Positions 17,480-26,147 of a stretch of DNA of 64,000 nucleotides are shown in pieces (positions within the stretch are counted from its first letter, which is position 1; every line of letters begins with the position of its first letter). A model generated the notes under the pieces. That model was not told where the DNA came from, did no database searches, and worked only from the letters and a program-made list of their open reading frames with translations. The DNA is from Streptomyces odontomachi (GTDB taxonomy: Bacteria; Actinomycetota; Actinomycetes; Streptomycetales; Streptomycetaceae): positions 62,001 to 126,000 of the forward strand of contig NZ_JAMJWG010000002.1 of the NCBI RefSeq assembly GCF_024435355.1, read 5' to 3'. A program made the translations under genes and the position numbers.

Positions 17480-18331
17480 GTGACAGACCAGGCGCCGCAC
17501 ACCACAGGGACCGACGGGACGGACGCCGACGGCGGGCAGCAGCCACGCGTGCACTGGGCCAAGCACCCCGTCCCGGACACCGACCACCACGCGGCCCACA
17601 TCACGCTCTCCCACCCCCGGCTGCGCAACGCCCTCACCCTCACCATGTACGACCAGCTGGAGCGGGCCTGCGAGGAGATCGACGCCGACGAGGAGGTGCG
17701 GCTGACGGTGGTGCGCGGCGCGGGCGGACGGGCCTTCGCTGCGGGCACTGACATCCGTGAGTTCCGCAGCGTCACCTCCGGTGCCCACGGGGTGGCGTAC
17801 GAGCGGCAGGTGGGCCGGGCCGTGGACCGGCTCGCCGGGCTGCGGATGCCTGCGGTGGCAGTGGTGGAAGGAGCGGCGGTGGGCGCCGGCCTCGTCCTCA
17901 CGGCCGCCTGCGACCTGGTGCTCTGCACGCCGGACGCGGTGTTCGGCGCGCCGATCGGGCGCACGCTCGGCAACTGCCTGTCCCCCACGGCGATCGCCCG
18001 GCTGTACGCCGGTCTGGGTCGGGCGCGGACGCTGCGCGCGTTGCTCACCGCCCGGCTGATCACGGCCGCCGAGGCGCACGAGGCGGGTTTCGTCACGGAG
18101 ATCGTCGCCCCTGACCGCCTCGGGGTACGCATCGACGAGGTGTCGGCGGACATCGCCCGCTGCGCCCCGTTGACGCTGGCCGCCCTCAAGGAGGCCGACC
18201 GGCGGGTGCTCGCGGCCGCCGATCCCGGGCACGCCGACGACCTGTACACCCGGTGCTACGGCAGCCAGGACTTCCGCGAGGGCGTCACCGCCTTCCTGGC
18301 CAGGCGGCCCGCCGAATGGCAGGGACGGTGA
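17480..18331 (+). CDS. Enoyl-CoA hydratase/isomerase (crotonase) family
   Basis: A 283 aa protein starting at GTG 17480 behind GGGAGA. The crotonase fold shows RAFAAGTDIREF (first oxyanion loop) and VVEGAAVGAGLVLTAACDLVL (second oxyanion-hole Gly and acidic region). It acts on an acyl-CoA; whether it is a hydratase, isomerase or hydrolase cannot be decided. The frame continues far upstream without a stop only because of GC bias. The gene is convergent with the hydrogenase operon, and their ends meet at a large hairpin. Confidence 0.85.
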   Translation: MTDQAPHTTGTDGTDADGGQQPRVHWAKHPVPDTDHHAAHITLSHPRLRNALTLTMYDQLERACEEIDADEEVRLTVVRGAGGRAFAAGTDIREFRSVTSGAHGVAYERQVGRAVDRLAGLRMPAVAVVEGAAVGAGLVLTAACDLVLCTPDAVFGAPIGRTLGNCLSPTAIARLYAGLGRARTLRALLTARLITAAEAHEAGFVTEIVAPDRLGVRIDEVSADIARCAPLTLAALKEADRRVLAAADPGHADDLYTRCYGSQDFREGVTAFLARRPAEWQGR

Positions 18332-18395
18332 GGGCCTGAGCGTGATCGACGCGCGCCACCACCGGTCGTGGCCACCTCTCCCGGCGGTGCGCGAT

Positions 18396-18436
18396 GGTAC
18401 GGCCGTGCGCCGGTACGGCCGTGCGCCGGTACGGCC
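18396..18436. repeat. 16-bp tandem repeat
   Basis: GGTACGGCCGTGCGCC is repeated twice perfectly (18396-18411, 18412-18427) and a third copy begins (18428-18436). It lies in the convergent space downstream of the hydrogenase operon and of the enoyl-CoA hydratase gene. Confidence 0.85.
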
Positions 18437-18464
18437 TGCCGGCGGGCAGAGAAGTCGCCGATGC

Positions 18465-18516
18465 GGCCCGGGACCGGTAGCCGGCTGCGGCTGCCGGTCG
18501 GTGCCGGTCCCGGGCC
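18465..18516 (-). terminator. Strong terminator of the hydrogenase operon
   Basis: A 13-bp perfect stem, GGCCCGGGACCGG (18465-18477) with CCGGTCCCGGGCC (18504-18516), with an inner CCGGC/GCCGG hairpin in the loop. It begins 8 nt after the stop codon of the last operon gene, so it should end the roughly 7.5 kb hhy transcript and could also serve the convergent gene. Confidence 0.75.
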
Positions 18517-18523
18517 ACGCGGG

Positions 18524-18655
18524 TCACATGCGCGACATCTTGGCGTAGCGCAGCATGTCCGATGCGCTGAAGGCGACGGCCGCCACGGTGGCCGCCGCGA
18601 GGACGCCCACCATGACGCGGACGGCGAGCGCCGGGATGCGGATGCCGTGCTTCAT
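18524..18655 (-). CDS. 43 aa single-span membrane peptide, last gene of hydrogenase operon (DUF6893-like)
   Basis: A 43 aa peptide: basic start MKHGIRIPALAVR, one helix (VMVGVLAAATVAAVAFSA, residues 14-31), then SDMLRYAKMSRM, ending in the RYxKM pattern I associate with DUF6893. A perfect GAGGAGGTGA stands 6 nt before the ATG at 18655. It follows the endopeptidase stop by 19 bp and precedes the terminator by 8 bp, so it belongs to the hhy operon. HhyS has neither a signal nor a membrane anchor, so this peptide could tether or regulate the enzyme, but that is inference. Confidence 0.8.
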   Translation of the reverse strand: MKHGIRIPALAVRVMVGVLAAATVAAVAFSASDMLRYAKMSRM

Positions 18656-18674
18656 GCGATTCACCTCCTCACGA

Positions 18675-19607
18675 CTACGGGGCGGTACCTGCTCCAAGCC
18701 GCGGGACGGCCTGCGGAAGGGGACCGAGGGGTCCCGGGTCGGCGCCGGGGTCTGCCAGGAGGGTGCCGACGATGTCGTGCAGGGCGTCGACGGCGGCGTC
18801 GACGGCGGCACGCACCGGTGGGCTGAGGCCCACGGTGACGTCGGGTTCGTCGCCGCGCAGCCGCACCAGCGGCTCGCAGCCCAGGACCAGGACGCGCGGC
18901 AGGGGCGTGCCGGCGTCGTGAGCGAGACGTGCGGCGAGGGCGAGCACCCGGACGGGGTCCATGCCGTGCGCCTCGGGCAGCGCGGCAGCGTGCGGTGCGG
19001 GGGCGGGCGCCGGCCCGGGCTCGATCAGGTACAGGGTGCCGGGCGGTCCGCCGCGCGGGGCGGCGTCGACGAACACGGCGGCGTCGTAGCCGTCCAGCAG
19101 CCGGTAGGCGAGGTCCATGCCGCGGATGCCGAAGTCCGCCACGTGGACCTGCTCGGGCAGCGGCCGTGGTGCGGCGCGCAGCGCGGTGATGACGTCCGGG
19201 CCGAAGGCGTCGTCGGCGAGGAAGATGTTGCCGATGCCGGCGACGAGCAGCCGCGCGGCACTGCCGGGGCCCTCCTCCACGGGCTCGATCTCCTCCGGGG
19301 TGAAGAAGAAGCGGTGGCCGAGGCCGGTGGTGAAGTGGCGGCCCTCGTCGGCGGGCAGGGTGACGGCGATGTGCAGGCCGCCTTCCATGTCCTCCTCGAC
19401 GGCGTCGATCTCGGCGTGCCGGCCCGTCAGGGCGAGGTCGAAGATGTCGGCGCGCCGGCGGGGGCGCAGCCGGACCATGCTGCCGCGGGCCAGCCGGACA
19501 CCGCCGACGGTCACGGTGCGCCCGGTGCCGGTGGGCGGCGTTTCGGGCCCCGTCGCGATCCCGGGTGGGTCCCGGGGTGCGGCCGGGGGTTCGGGGTGCG
19601 GTCTCAT
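18675..19607 (-). CDS. Hydrogenase maturation endopeptidase (HyaD/HybD type) with extra N-terminal domain
   Basis: A 310 aa protein. The C-terminal two-thirds is the nickel-dependent hydrogenase-specific protease: GIGNIFLADDAFG (Asp133 at the position of the nickel-binding Glu16 of HybD), VFVDAAPRGG (second acidic ligand) and EAHGMDPVRVLAL (His ligand). It should clip the C-terminal peptide of HhyL after His580. About 110 residues precede it, containing a small beta-type domain (GGVRLARGSMVRLRP...HFTTGLGHRFFFTPEEIEPV) absent from ordinary 160 aa proteases. The ATG overlaps the preceding stop (ATGA). Confidence 0.88.
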   Translation of the reverse strand: MRPHPEPPAAPRDPPGIATGPETPPTGTGRTVTVGGVRLARGSMVRLRPRRRADIFDLALTGRHAEIDAVEEDMEGGLHIAVTLPADEGRHFTTGLGHRFFFTPEEIEPVEEGPGSAARLLVAGIGNIFLADDAFGPDVITALRAAPRPLPEQVHVADFGIRGMDLAYRLLDGYDAAVFVDAAPRGGPPGTLYLIEPGPAPAPAPHAAALPEAHGMDPVRVLALAARLAHDAGTPLPRVLVLGCEPLVRLRGDEPDVTVGLSPPVRAAVDAAVDALHDIVGTLLADPGADPGPLGPLPQAVPRLGAGTAP

Positions 19608-20653
19608 GCGTCCTCCCGTGCCGGGGCGAGGCCGCGGATCGTGCCGCGCAGGGCGATCAGGTCGTCGGGGCTCAGCGCGGCGCAACGGTCCAGGATCTCG
19701 CGGGCCTTGGGGTCGGTGGCGCGTGCCTCCCGCTGCTCGTCGGGGGTGAGGCTGAGCACGCTGAGGATGAGCAGGTGGTCGATCTCGCCGCCGTCGAAGA
19801 GATCACCGGGGCTCTCCGGGGCGACGGCGGGGAAGTCGTACAGGGTCACGGGCGAGGACAGCAGGGCAGGTGCGCGGTGCGGGTCCGGCGCGTGCGGTGA
19901 GTCGCCGATCAGGACGGGCCAGGTGCCCTCGTTGCGGCAGCCCGCCGCCGCCTCGCGCAGCGGCCCAGGCGGGTCGATGAGCGAGACGAAGGCGCCGTCG
20001 TCGCAGGTCAGCACGGTGTGGGTGGACAGGAACGCATACGGTGCGAGGAGGTCACGCGCGTCTCGTGGGGAGCCTGGGGACGGCGGGCAGGGCGTGGTGT
20101 TGGTGACGGTGGCCCGGATGCGGAGCACGCCGTCGTCGACGGGCTCGGCGGCCAGTTCGACGGTGCCTTCGAGGCGTTCCCAGCGCCGTACCAGCACCCC
20201 GGCGAGGCGGCCGGAAGGGGCGCGCAGTTCGTCCTCGTGCGTGCCGGCGGGAATGTCGACGGGGTGCCGGCGGGTGCCGTCCGCCGGGCGCCAGGGTGGC
20301 AGCGTCCAGCTTCGCTCGGTGGCCTCCTGCCAGCTCAGATGGGTGACGTCGGCGACGGTGAGCCGGTCCACGGGGTGCCGGGTGCCGGCCGCGTCACAGC
20401 GGTGCACCTGCCGGTCGACCAGGTGCAGCAGCCGCACCTGCACGGAGACGGTGGCGTCCGGTCCGGTCTCCAGCAGTACCTCGGTACGCATCCGGGCCGG
20501 TTCCCCGCAGCCGGCGGCCACCCCGGCCGGATAGACCCCGCCGAACGTCCAGCGTTTGGTGTTCTTCAGCGCCGATCTGCGGTACGGCCAGAGCAGGTAG
20601 CCCTCGTACAGGCAGGTCCGGGCGATCTTCTCCACGGCGGCCGGCGTCCTCAT
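19604..20653 (-). CDS. Conserved hydrogenase-operon protein of unknown function (349 aa)
   Basis: A 349 aa protein with no catalytic motif I recognise. The N-terminus IARTCLYEGYLLWPYRRSALKN and the C-terminal segment EIDHLLILSVLSLTPDEQREARATDP look conserved, and the middle is beta-rich (LETGPDATVSVQVRLLHLV, GVLRIRATVTNTT). There is no signal or membrane helix, so it is cytoplasmic. It is tightly coupled both ways: its ATG overlaps the DUF6084 stop (ATGA) and its stop overlaps the endopeptidase ATG. Context says a group 1h hydrogenase assembly or electron-transfer accessory; the molecular role is unknown. Confidence 0.75.
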   Translation of the reverse strand: MRTPAAVEKIARTCLYEGYLLWPYRRSALKNTKRWTFGGVYPAGVAAGCGEPARMRTEVLLETGPDATVSVQVRLLHLVDRQVHRCDAAGTRHPVDRLTVADVTHLSWQEATERSWTLPPWRPADGTRRHPVDIPAGTHEDELRAPSGRLAGVLVRRWERLEGTVELAAEPVDDGVLRIRATVTNTTPCPPSPGSPRDARDLLAPYAFLSTHTVLTCDDGAFVSLIDPPGPLREAAAGCRNEGTWPVLIGDSPHAPDPHRAPALLSSPVTLYDFPAVAPESPGDLFDGGEIDHLLILSVLSLTPDEQREARATDPKAREILDRCAALSPDDLIALRGTIRGLAPAREDA

Positions 20654-21375
20654 GCCGCCCCCGCCGGCTCGGCGCGCTCGGCCAGGTCCAGCAGGGCCGC
20701 CACCGTGCGGTCGGCGTCCACCAGGCCGTGCACCGTCCGGTAGGCACCGAGCCGGTCGCCGGTCTCGCTCGACAGCCGCACCCAGCTCCCCGGCCCGAAG
20801 TAACGTGCCGTCAGCTCGCGCCAGTGCGCGGCGGGCAGCCGGCATGCGGTCTCGGTGTCCCAGGGGAGCTGGGCGGTGGACAGCCGGCCGTCGACCGCGG
20901 TGTGGAAGACGGTGCCGTTGAACAGCAGTTCCAGGGGCACGTCCGCGCTGCGCAGGGCCCGGAAGTAGGTGTGCAGGGCGCGTTCGCAGTCCCCGGTGCA
21001 GGGCACCTCGAGGTCGATGCTCGTGTGTGTGTCGAAGGGGGGCACGACCGTCGTCAGCCGGGTCCAGGCCAGCGGGCGCAGGCTGGTGGCCCACTGCTCG
21101 GGCTGCCCGAACAGCTCGGCGAGGGCCGGCACGTCGGCGTGCTCGTAGGCGGCACGTGCCGCGTCGATCCGGATCGCGGTGGTGAGCAGCACCGAACGCA
21201 CCGGGCCCCCGCCGCTGCGGGTCACGGCCAGCCGGAACACGAGCGTGGGCACGGCGGCGTGCTCCAGCGGCCGGACGGAGCTGACGGCGAACGACAGCCG
21301 CGGGATGTCCGTGCGCGACGCCACCGGGCCGGGCCCACCGGGGTGCGGTGCGGCGGCGCGGGCGGGTGCGCTCAT
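20650..21375 (-). CDS. DUF6084-family hydrogenase-operon protein
   Basis: A 241 aa soluble protein with an N-terminal Pro/Ala-rich lead. Its core has LSFAVSSVRPLEHAAVPTLVFRLAVT and LLFNGTVFHTAVDGRLSTAQLPWDTE, and ends in a helical RTVHGLVDADRTVAALLDLAE. I recognise it as the DUF6084 type found in actinobacterial hydrogenase loci. The family has no assigned function; the beta-rich core suggests a binding or scaffolding role. ATG 21375 is used; the stop overlaps the next gene's ATG, so the two proteins are probably made in equal amounts. Confidence 0.72.
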   Translation of the reverse strand: MSAPARAAAPHPGGPGPVASRTDIPRLSFAVSSVRPLEHAAVPTLVFRLAVTRSGGGPVRSVLLTTAIRIDAARAAYEHADVPALAELFGQPEQWATSLRPLAWTRLTTVVPPFDTHTSIDLEVPCTGDCERALHTYFRALRSADVPLELLFNGTVFHTAVDGRLSTAQLPWDTETACRLPAAHWRELTARYFGPGSWVRLSSETGDRLGAYRTVHGLVDADRTVAALLDLAERAEPAGAA

Positions 21376-21448
21376 GCCCCGGCCCCGCTTCGCTCGGCGG
21401 GCTGCGGGCACGGCGCGCACCTCATGATGTCTCGCTCGCTTCGCTCGC

Positions 21449-21658
21449 TCATGCGGGCGACAGGTTGGGCATGCCGGGCAGGATCGGGTTCCTGGCGTCC
21501 GCGCAGATGCCGGTGGACCTGCGGGCCGTGGAGCTGTCGTCGGAGAGATGGCCGGGCTGGCGCTTGTAGGACCCCTCGTGGTTGCCCTGCCGCACGCCGG
21601 GGGTGTGCGACGGGGTGTCAGGGTGCGCCTTCGGCGTGCCGACCTTGATGTCAGCCAT
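21449..21658 (-). CDS. 69 aa polar conserved protein of the hydrogenase operon
   Basis: A 69 aa protein, MADIKVGTPKAHPDTPSHTP..., rich in Pro, Ser, Thr, His and Gly, with almost no hydrophobic core and ending ILPGMPNLSPA. It looks intrinsically disordered. AAAGGA lies 7-8 nt before the ATG at 21658, and the gene overlaps the DUF5947 stop by 8 bp, so it is a real operon member. There is a single Cys (position about 52). Possible roles are a structural or linker subunit of the hydrogenase complex or a client-binding peptide; nothing in the sequence decides. Confidence 0.75.
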   Translation of the reverse strand: MADIKVGTPKAHPDTPSHTPGVRQGNHEGSYKRQPGHLSDDSSTARRSTGICADARNPILPGMPNLSPA

Positions 21659-22508
21659 GGCGGGTCCTTTCTGCGGCGGGCGATGCCCCGGGCGGCGGGG
21701 ACGGTTCCCCCCGCGACGTGAGCGGTTCAGCGGCGTGGGCGGTTCCCTCGGGTGGCGCGGGCGGTTCGTCGGGGGCGAGGCCGGTGAAGAAGCGCCGGAC
21801 CGACTCCCGGGCCTCGGCTCCCCCGCCGAAGCCGCGCCATCGGGTGCGGAGCACCGCCACCAGCCGGTAGCAGTCGTCCAGCGGAACGATCCACTGCTCG
21901 TGCCGCTCCCCCGCCCGGTCGACCAGCAGCGCCTCGGTGCCGGGCACGAGGGTGGCCAGTGCCGGGTGACCGGCGGTGAGCCGGTCCCAGACGTCCGGGG
22001 CCACGGGCGCACGGGTGGTGCCGAGGGGGCTCGGGTAGCAGGCCGTCACCCCGCCCGGGAACGCGGCCGTGCCGGCGACGAAGAACGCGAGGGTGACCGG
22101 CACCCCCAGCGCCGCCCAGGTGAGGTCGTCGATGTCGCCGCCCAGGCGCAGCCTGCGCTGGGGGATCAGCCGGTAGCGCGGGCCGCGCGACGCGCCCCCG
22201 CCCGGGGTGGCGGCGCTGCCGGCCGGCGGCTCGGTCGCGAACAGCAGCGCGCACGCCCGGCAGGCGCACAGCACCGCATCGGCCGCCGGGTCGAGCAGAT
22301 GCCGGTGGTCGCCGGGCACCGGCTCGGCGCACATGTCGCAGCACTCGCCGGACGCGTCGGCGGCACGCGCGGCGCGGCGCCGCTCGACGGCCGACCCGGC
22401 GCGACCTGGGTCGGCAGCCGGCCCGGAGCGGCCCGCCGCGATGTCCCGCAGGGGGCGGCGGGCAAGGTCGCGCAGCGGTGCGGCGGCGAGCGGCGCGGGC
22501 CCGGTCAC
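21651..22508 (-). CDS. DUF5947-family protein with cysteine/histidine metal site
   Basis: A 285 aa protein starting at GTG 22508, coupled (GTGA) to the NifU-like gene. Near the N-terminus CCxxC (56, 57, 60), HxH (68, 70) and CxCxxC (81, 83, 86) form a rubredoxin- or zinc-ribbon-like site; the rest (VPVTLAFFVAG, WDRLTAGHPALATLVPGTEALL, WIVPLDDCYRLVAVLR) is the conserved DUF5947 body. The C-terminal 35 residues are Pro-rich. Its constant link with group 1h hydrogenases suggests a maturation or electron-transfer factor; that is inference from context and the metal site. Confidence 0.75.
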   Translation of the reverse strand: MTGPAPLAAAPLRDLARRPLRDIAAGRSGPAADPGRAGSAVERRRAARAADASGECCDMCAEPVPGDHRHLLDPAADAVLCACRACALLFATEPPAGSAATPGGGASRGPRYRLIPQRRLRLGGDIDDLTWAALGVPVTLAFFVAGTAAFPGGVTACYPSPLGTTRAPVAPDVWDRLTAGHPALATLVPGTEALLVDRAGERHEQWIVPLDDCYRLVAVLRTRWRGFGGGAEARESVRRFFTGLAPDEPPAPPEGTAHAAEPLTSRGEPSPPPGASPAAERTRHG

Positions 22509-23059
22509 CGGGGGTGGCCTTCCAGGGCCGGGCGGCGGGTCAGCGCCGCCACGGGGATCAGTGCCGGCTTGCGGGCGGTGGCGGCCTCGGTGACCAGTTC
22601 CACGCGTTCCACCTCCGGCGCCGCCGCGGTCACCGCGGCCTCGACGGCCGCCTGCCACGCCTCGGACGACGACCCGCAGCCCGAGCCGCTCCCGCAGCCG
22701 CCGGCGCGCACCCGTACCCGGGCCGTCGCACCGTCCAGCGCGTCCAGGCCGGCCCGCTCGCCCCCGCCGAGGTCGCCGAGCCGGGCCAGGGCGCGGCGGA
22801 TGCGGATGGCGGGCGGATCGGGGTGCAGGTCGTGCACGAGCAGCAGGTGTCCGACGAGTTCGTCGCCGGCCAGCGCCCGGGCGGTGTCGCCGTCGGTGTG
22901 CCGCAAGACGCGTGCCAGGCAGGCGCCGTAGAGGGTGACGAGGGCGTGCACGGCGTCCAGGGCCTGGGCGCGCGCCGGGTCCGGAAGGTCGTCCAGGCCG
23001 GTGAGCAGCCGCTCGACCTGGGCCACCTGCCCGCGCACCGCACTGTCATCGGAGGTCAT
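22505..23059 (-). CDS. NifU-like protein with degenerate cysteine motif
   Basis: A 184 aa protein. The C-terminal 70 residues follow the NifU C-terminal pattern (small Gly/Cys/Ser loop, then EAWQAAVEAAVTAAAPEVERVELV), but the canonical CxxC is replaced by a C-x5-C loop (CGSGSGC). The N-terminal half is helical (QVERLLTGLDDLP, LVTLYGACLARVLRH, VGHLLLVHDLHPDPP). True NifU domains deliver Fe-S clusters; here the role may be loading the clusters of HhyS, or the site may bind something else. It lies directly after hhyL (15 bp gap). Confidence 0.78.
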   Translation of the reverse strand: MTSDDSAVRGQVAQVERLLTGLDDLPDPARAQALDAVHALVTLYGACLARVLRHTDGDTARALAGDELVGHLLLVHDLHPDPPAIRIRRALARLGDLGGGERAGLDALDGATARVRVRAGGCGSGSGCGSSSEAWQAAVEAAVTAAAPEVERVELVTEAATARKPALIPVAALTRRPALEGHPR

Positions 23060-23074
23060 GGGAGGCCGCCCGTC

Positions 23075-24880
23075 TCACGCCAACGCGCCGAAGGTGGGGG
23101 TGTGGCTCTGGGTGAGGGTCTTTCCGTCGCCGAGGTACATGTGGACGCCGCACGGCAGGCAGGGGTCGAAGCTGCGCACGGTGCGCATGATGTCGATGCC
23201 CTTGAAGTTGTCCCGCTTGTTCTCCTCGAACAGCGGCAGCCCCTGCACGGCGTCCTCGTACGGGCCGGGGGTGCCGAAGGAGTCACGGGGGCTGGCGTTC
23301 CACGGGGTGGGCGGGTACGGGTGGTAGTTGGCGATCTTGTGGTCGCGGATGACGAGGTGGTGCGAGAGCACGCCGCGCACCGCCTCGTGGAAGCCGACGC
23401 CGATGGCGTCCTTGGGCACCTTGAAGTCCTCGAAGACCTTGGTGCGGCCGGCCCGCACCTCGGTCAGGGCGCGGTCGACGAAGTACAGCGCCATGCCGGC
23501 CGCGTAGGCGACGAAGTACATGCGGGCGCGGTTGCGTTCGATGGTGTTGGGGAACGGCGGCGGGGTCCAGGTGAGCCGTACCTCGGGGCTCGACGGGGTC
23601 TTCGGCAGGTCGATCTCGACGCTGTGGCCGGTGGAGCGGACGTGCGGGGTGTACACCTTGTTCGCCAGCGCCGTGGCCCAGAGGCGGGCGATGGGGCCGC
23701 CGCCGGTGTCGAGCGCGAGGTGGTCGCCGGTGCGCCGGTCGTACCAGCGCGGGCTCATCACCCAGCTGTAGTTGCCGCCGTTCAGGTCCCGCTTCTGGGG
23801 CTTGGGGACGGTGGTCTGGTTCCAGGGGTGGCGGCGGTCGACGGGGTTGCCGAGCGGGTCCTTGTCGACGTAGATCTCCTCGCTGCTCCAGTCCTCGTAG
23901 TAGGAGCTGCCGAGCAGGATGCGCATGCCGAGGTTGATGTCGACGAGGTCGGTGGTGAGCAGCTCGTTGTCGACGACGATGCCGGGGGTGACGAACATCC
24001 GCCGGCCCCAGTCGGTCATGTTCCGGTAGTCGTAGTCGACGACGTCGGGGTCCTGGAAGCAGCCCCAGCAGCCCAGCAGGGTGCGGCGCCGGCCCACCTG
24101 GTCGTAGCCGGGCAGCGCCTCGTACCAGAAGTCGAAGACGTCGTCGTTCATGGCGACGGCGCGCTTGACGAAGTCCAGGCAGCGCATGAGGCGGACGAGG
24201 TAGTCGGTGAAGACCTGCGGGGTGGCCACCGTGCCGACGCCGCCCGGGTAGAGCGTGGAGGGGTGCACGTGGCGGCCCTCCATCAGGCAGATCATCTCCC
24301 GGGTGAGCCGGCTGAGCTGGAGGGCCTCCTTGTAGGTGGTGCCCTCGAACGGGTTGAAGGAGCGCAGGATGTCGGCGATGGTCTTGTGGCCGTGCACGTC
24401 GGCGCGGGGCGCTGCGGTGCGCTCGGCCTGCTCCAGGACGCCCGGGTTGGTCTCCTTGACCATGCGTTCGCAGAAGTCGACGAAGACCATGTTGTCCTGG
24501 AAGATCGTGTGGTCGAACATGAACTCGGCGGCCTCGCCGAGGTTGACGATCCAGTCCGCGAGCGGCGGGGGCTTGACCCCGTAGGCCATCTGCTGGGCGT
24601 ACAGCGAGCAGGTGGCGTGGTTGTCGCCGCAGATGCCGCAGATCCGGCTGGTGATGAAGTGCGCGTCGCGCGGGTCCTTGCCCTTCATGAAGACGCTGTA
24701 GCCGCGGAAGAGGGAGGACGTGCTGCGGCACTCGACGACCTCACGCGCCGAGAAGTCGATCTTTGTGTAGATGCCGAGGTTGCCGACGATGCGGGTGATG
24801 GGGTCGAACGCCACATCGGTCAGGTCGCGCTCGGAGCGGTCACGTTTCTTGGCCGCGTGGGTGTTCTGTGCGGTCGCCAC
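23075..24880 (-). CDS. hhyL: Group 1h (high-affinity) [NiFe]-hydrogenase large subunit
   Basis: A 601 aa catalytic subunit. The four NiFe-centre cysteines are in RICGICGDNH (Cys81, Cys84) and DPCLPCGVH (Cys574, Cys577). After His580 a 21-residue tail, MYLGDGKTLTQ..., is the peptide the endopeptidase must remove before the subunit is active. The L1/L2 signatures match Hhy/Huc enzymes that oxidise atmospheric H2. The start is a GTG (24880) behind GAGAGGA. It is encoded 91 bp after hhyS in the same operon; there is no signal peptide, so the dimer faces the cytoplasm. Confidence 0.97.
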   Translation of the reverse strand: MATAQNTHAAKKRDRSERDLTDVAFDPITRIVGNLGIYTKIDFSAREVVECRSTSSLFRGYSVFMKGKDPRDAHFITSRICGICGDNHATCSLYAQQMAYGVKPPPLADWIVNLGEAAEFMFDHTIFQDNMVFVDFCERMVKETNPGVLEQAERTAAPRADVHGHKTIADILRSFNPFEGTTYKEALQLSRLTREMICLMEGRHVHPSTLYPGGVGTVATPQVFTDYLVRLMRCLDFVKRAVAMNDDVFDFWYEALPGYDQVGRRRTLLGCWGCFQDPDVVDYDYRNMTDWGRRMFVTPGIVVDNELLTTDLVDINLGMRILLGSSYYEDWSSEEIYVDKDPLGNPVDRRHPWNQTTVPKPQKRDLNGGNYSWVMSPRWYDRRTGDHLALDTGGGPIARLWATALANKVYTPHVRSTGHSVEIDLPKTPSSPEVRLTWTPPPFPNTIERNRARMYFVAYAAGMALYFVDRALTEVRAGRTKVFEDFKVPKDAIGVGFHEAVRGVLSHHLVIRDHKIANYHPYPPTPWNASPRDSFGTPGPYEDAVQGLPLFEENKRDNFKGIDIMRTVRSFDPCLPCGVHMYLGDGKTLTQSHTPTFGALA

Positions 24881-24971
24881 TGGGGGGTCCTCTCGCGGGT
24901 GGCGGGCGGGCGTCGTGCGGTGCCGGGCGGACCGCGGGGATCAGCATCCGGGGGGCTCAGTGGCCGCGGGC

Positions 24972-26036
<1,065 letters not shown>

Positions 26037-26147
26037 CGGCTCATCCCTCCGACTGCCACCGGGACGCGTCCGGCGGGGCTCACGGTCATATACATATCGT
26101 CATATACGACATACCACCCTGCTTCGACTCCTATAGGGGTCGGTCGC
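26037..26147 (-). promoter_or_regulatory. AT-rich promoter/operator region of the hydrogenase operon
   Basis: 111 bp between hypX and hhyS. It contains a 16-bp near-perfect dyad, GACTCCTATAGGGGTC (26126-26141, one T/G mismatch pair), and two exact GTCATATAC copies 14 bp apart (26085-26093, 26099-26107), with a TCGT-5-ACGA dyad (26097-26109) over the second. The ATAT-rich stretch is exceptional for this genome and probably includes the -10. One or two regulators are likely to bind here. Confidence 0.65.
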
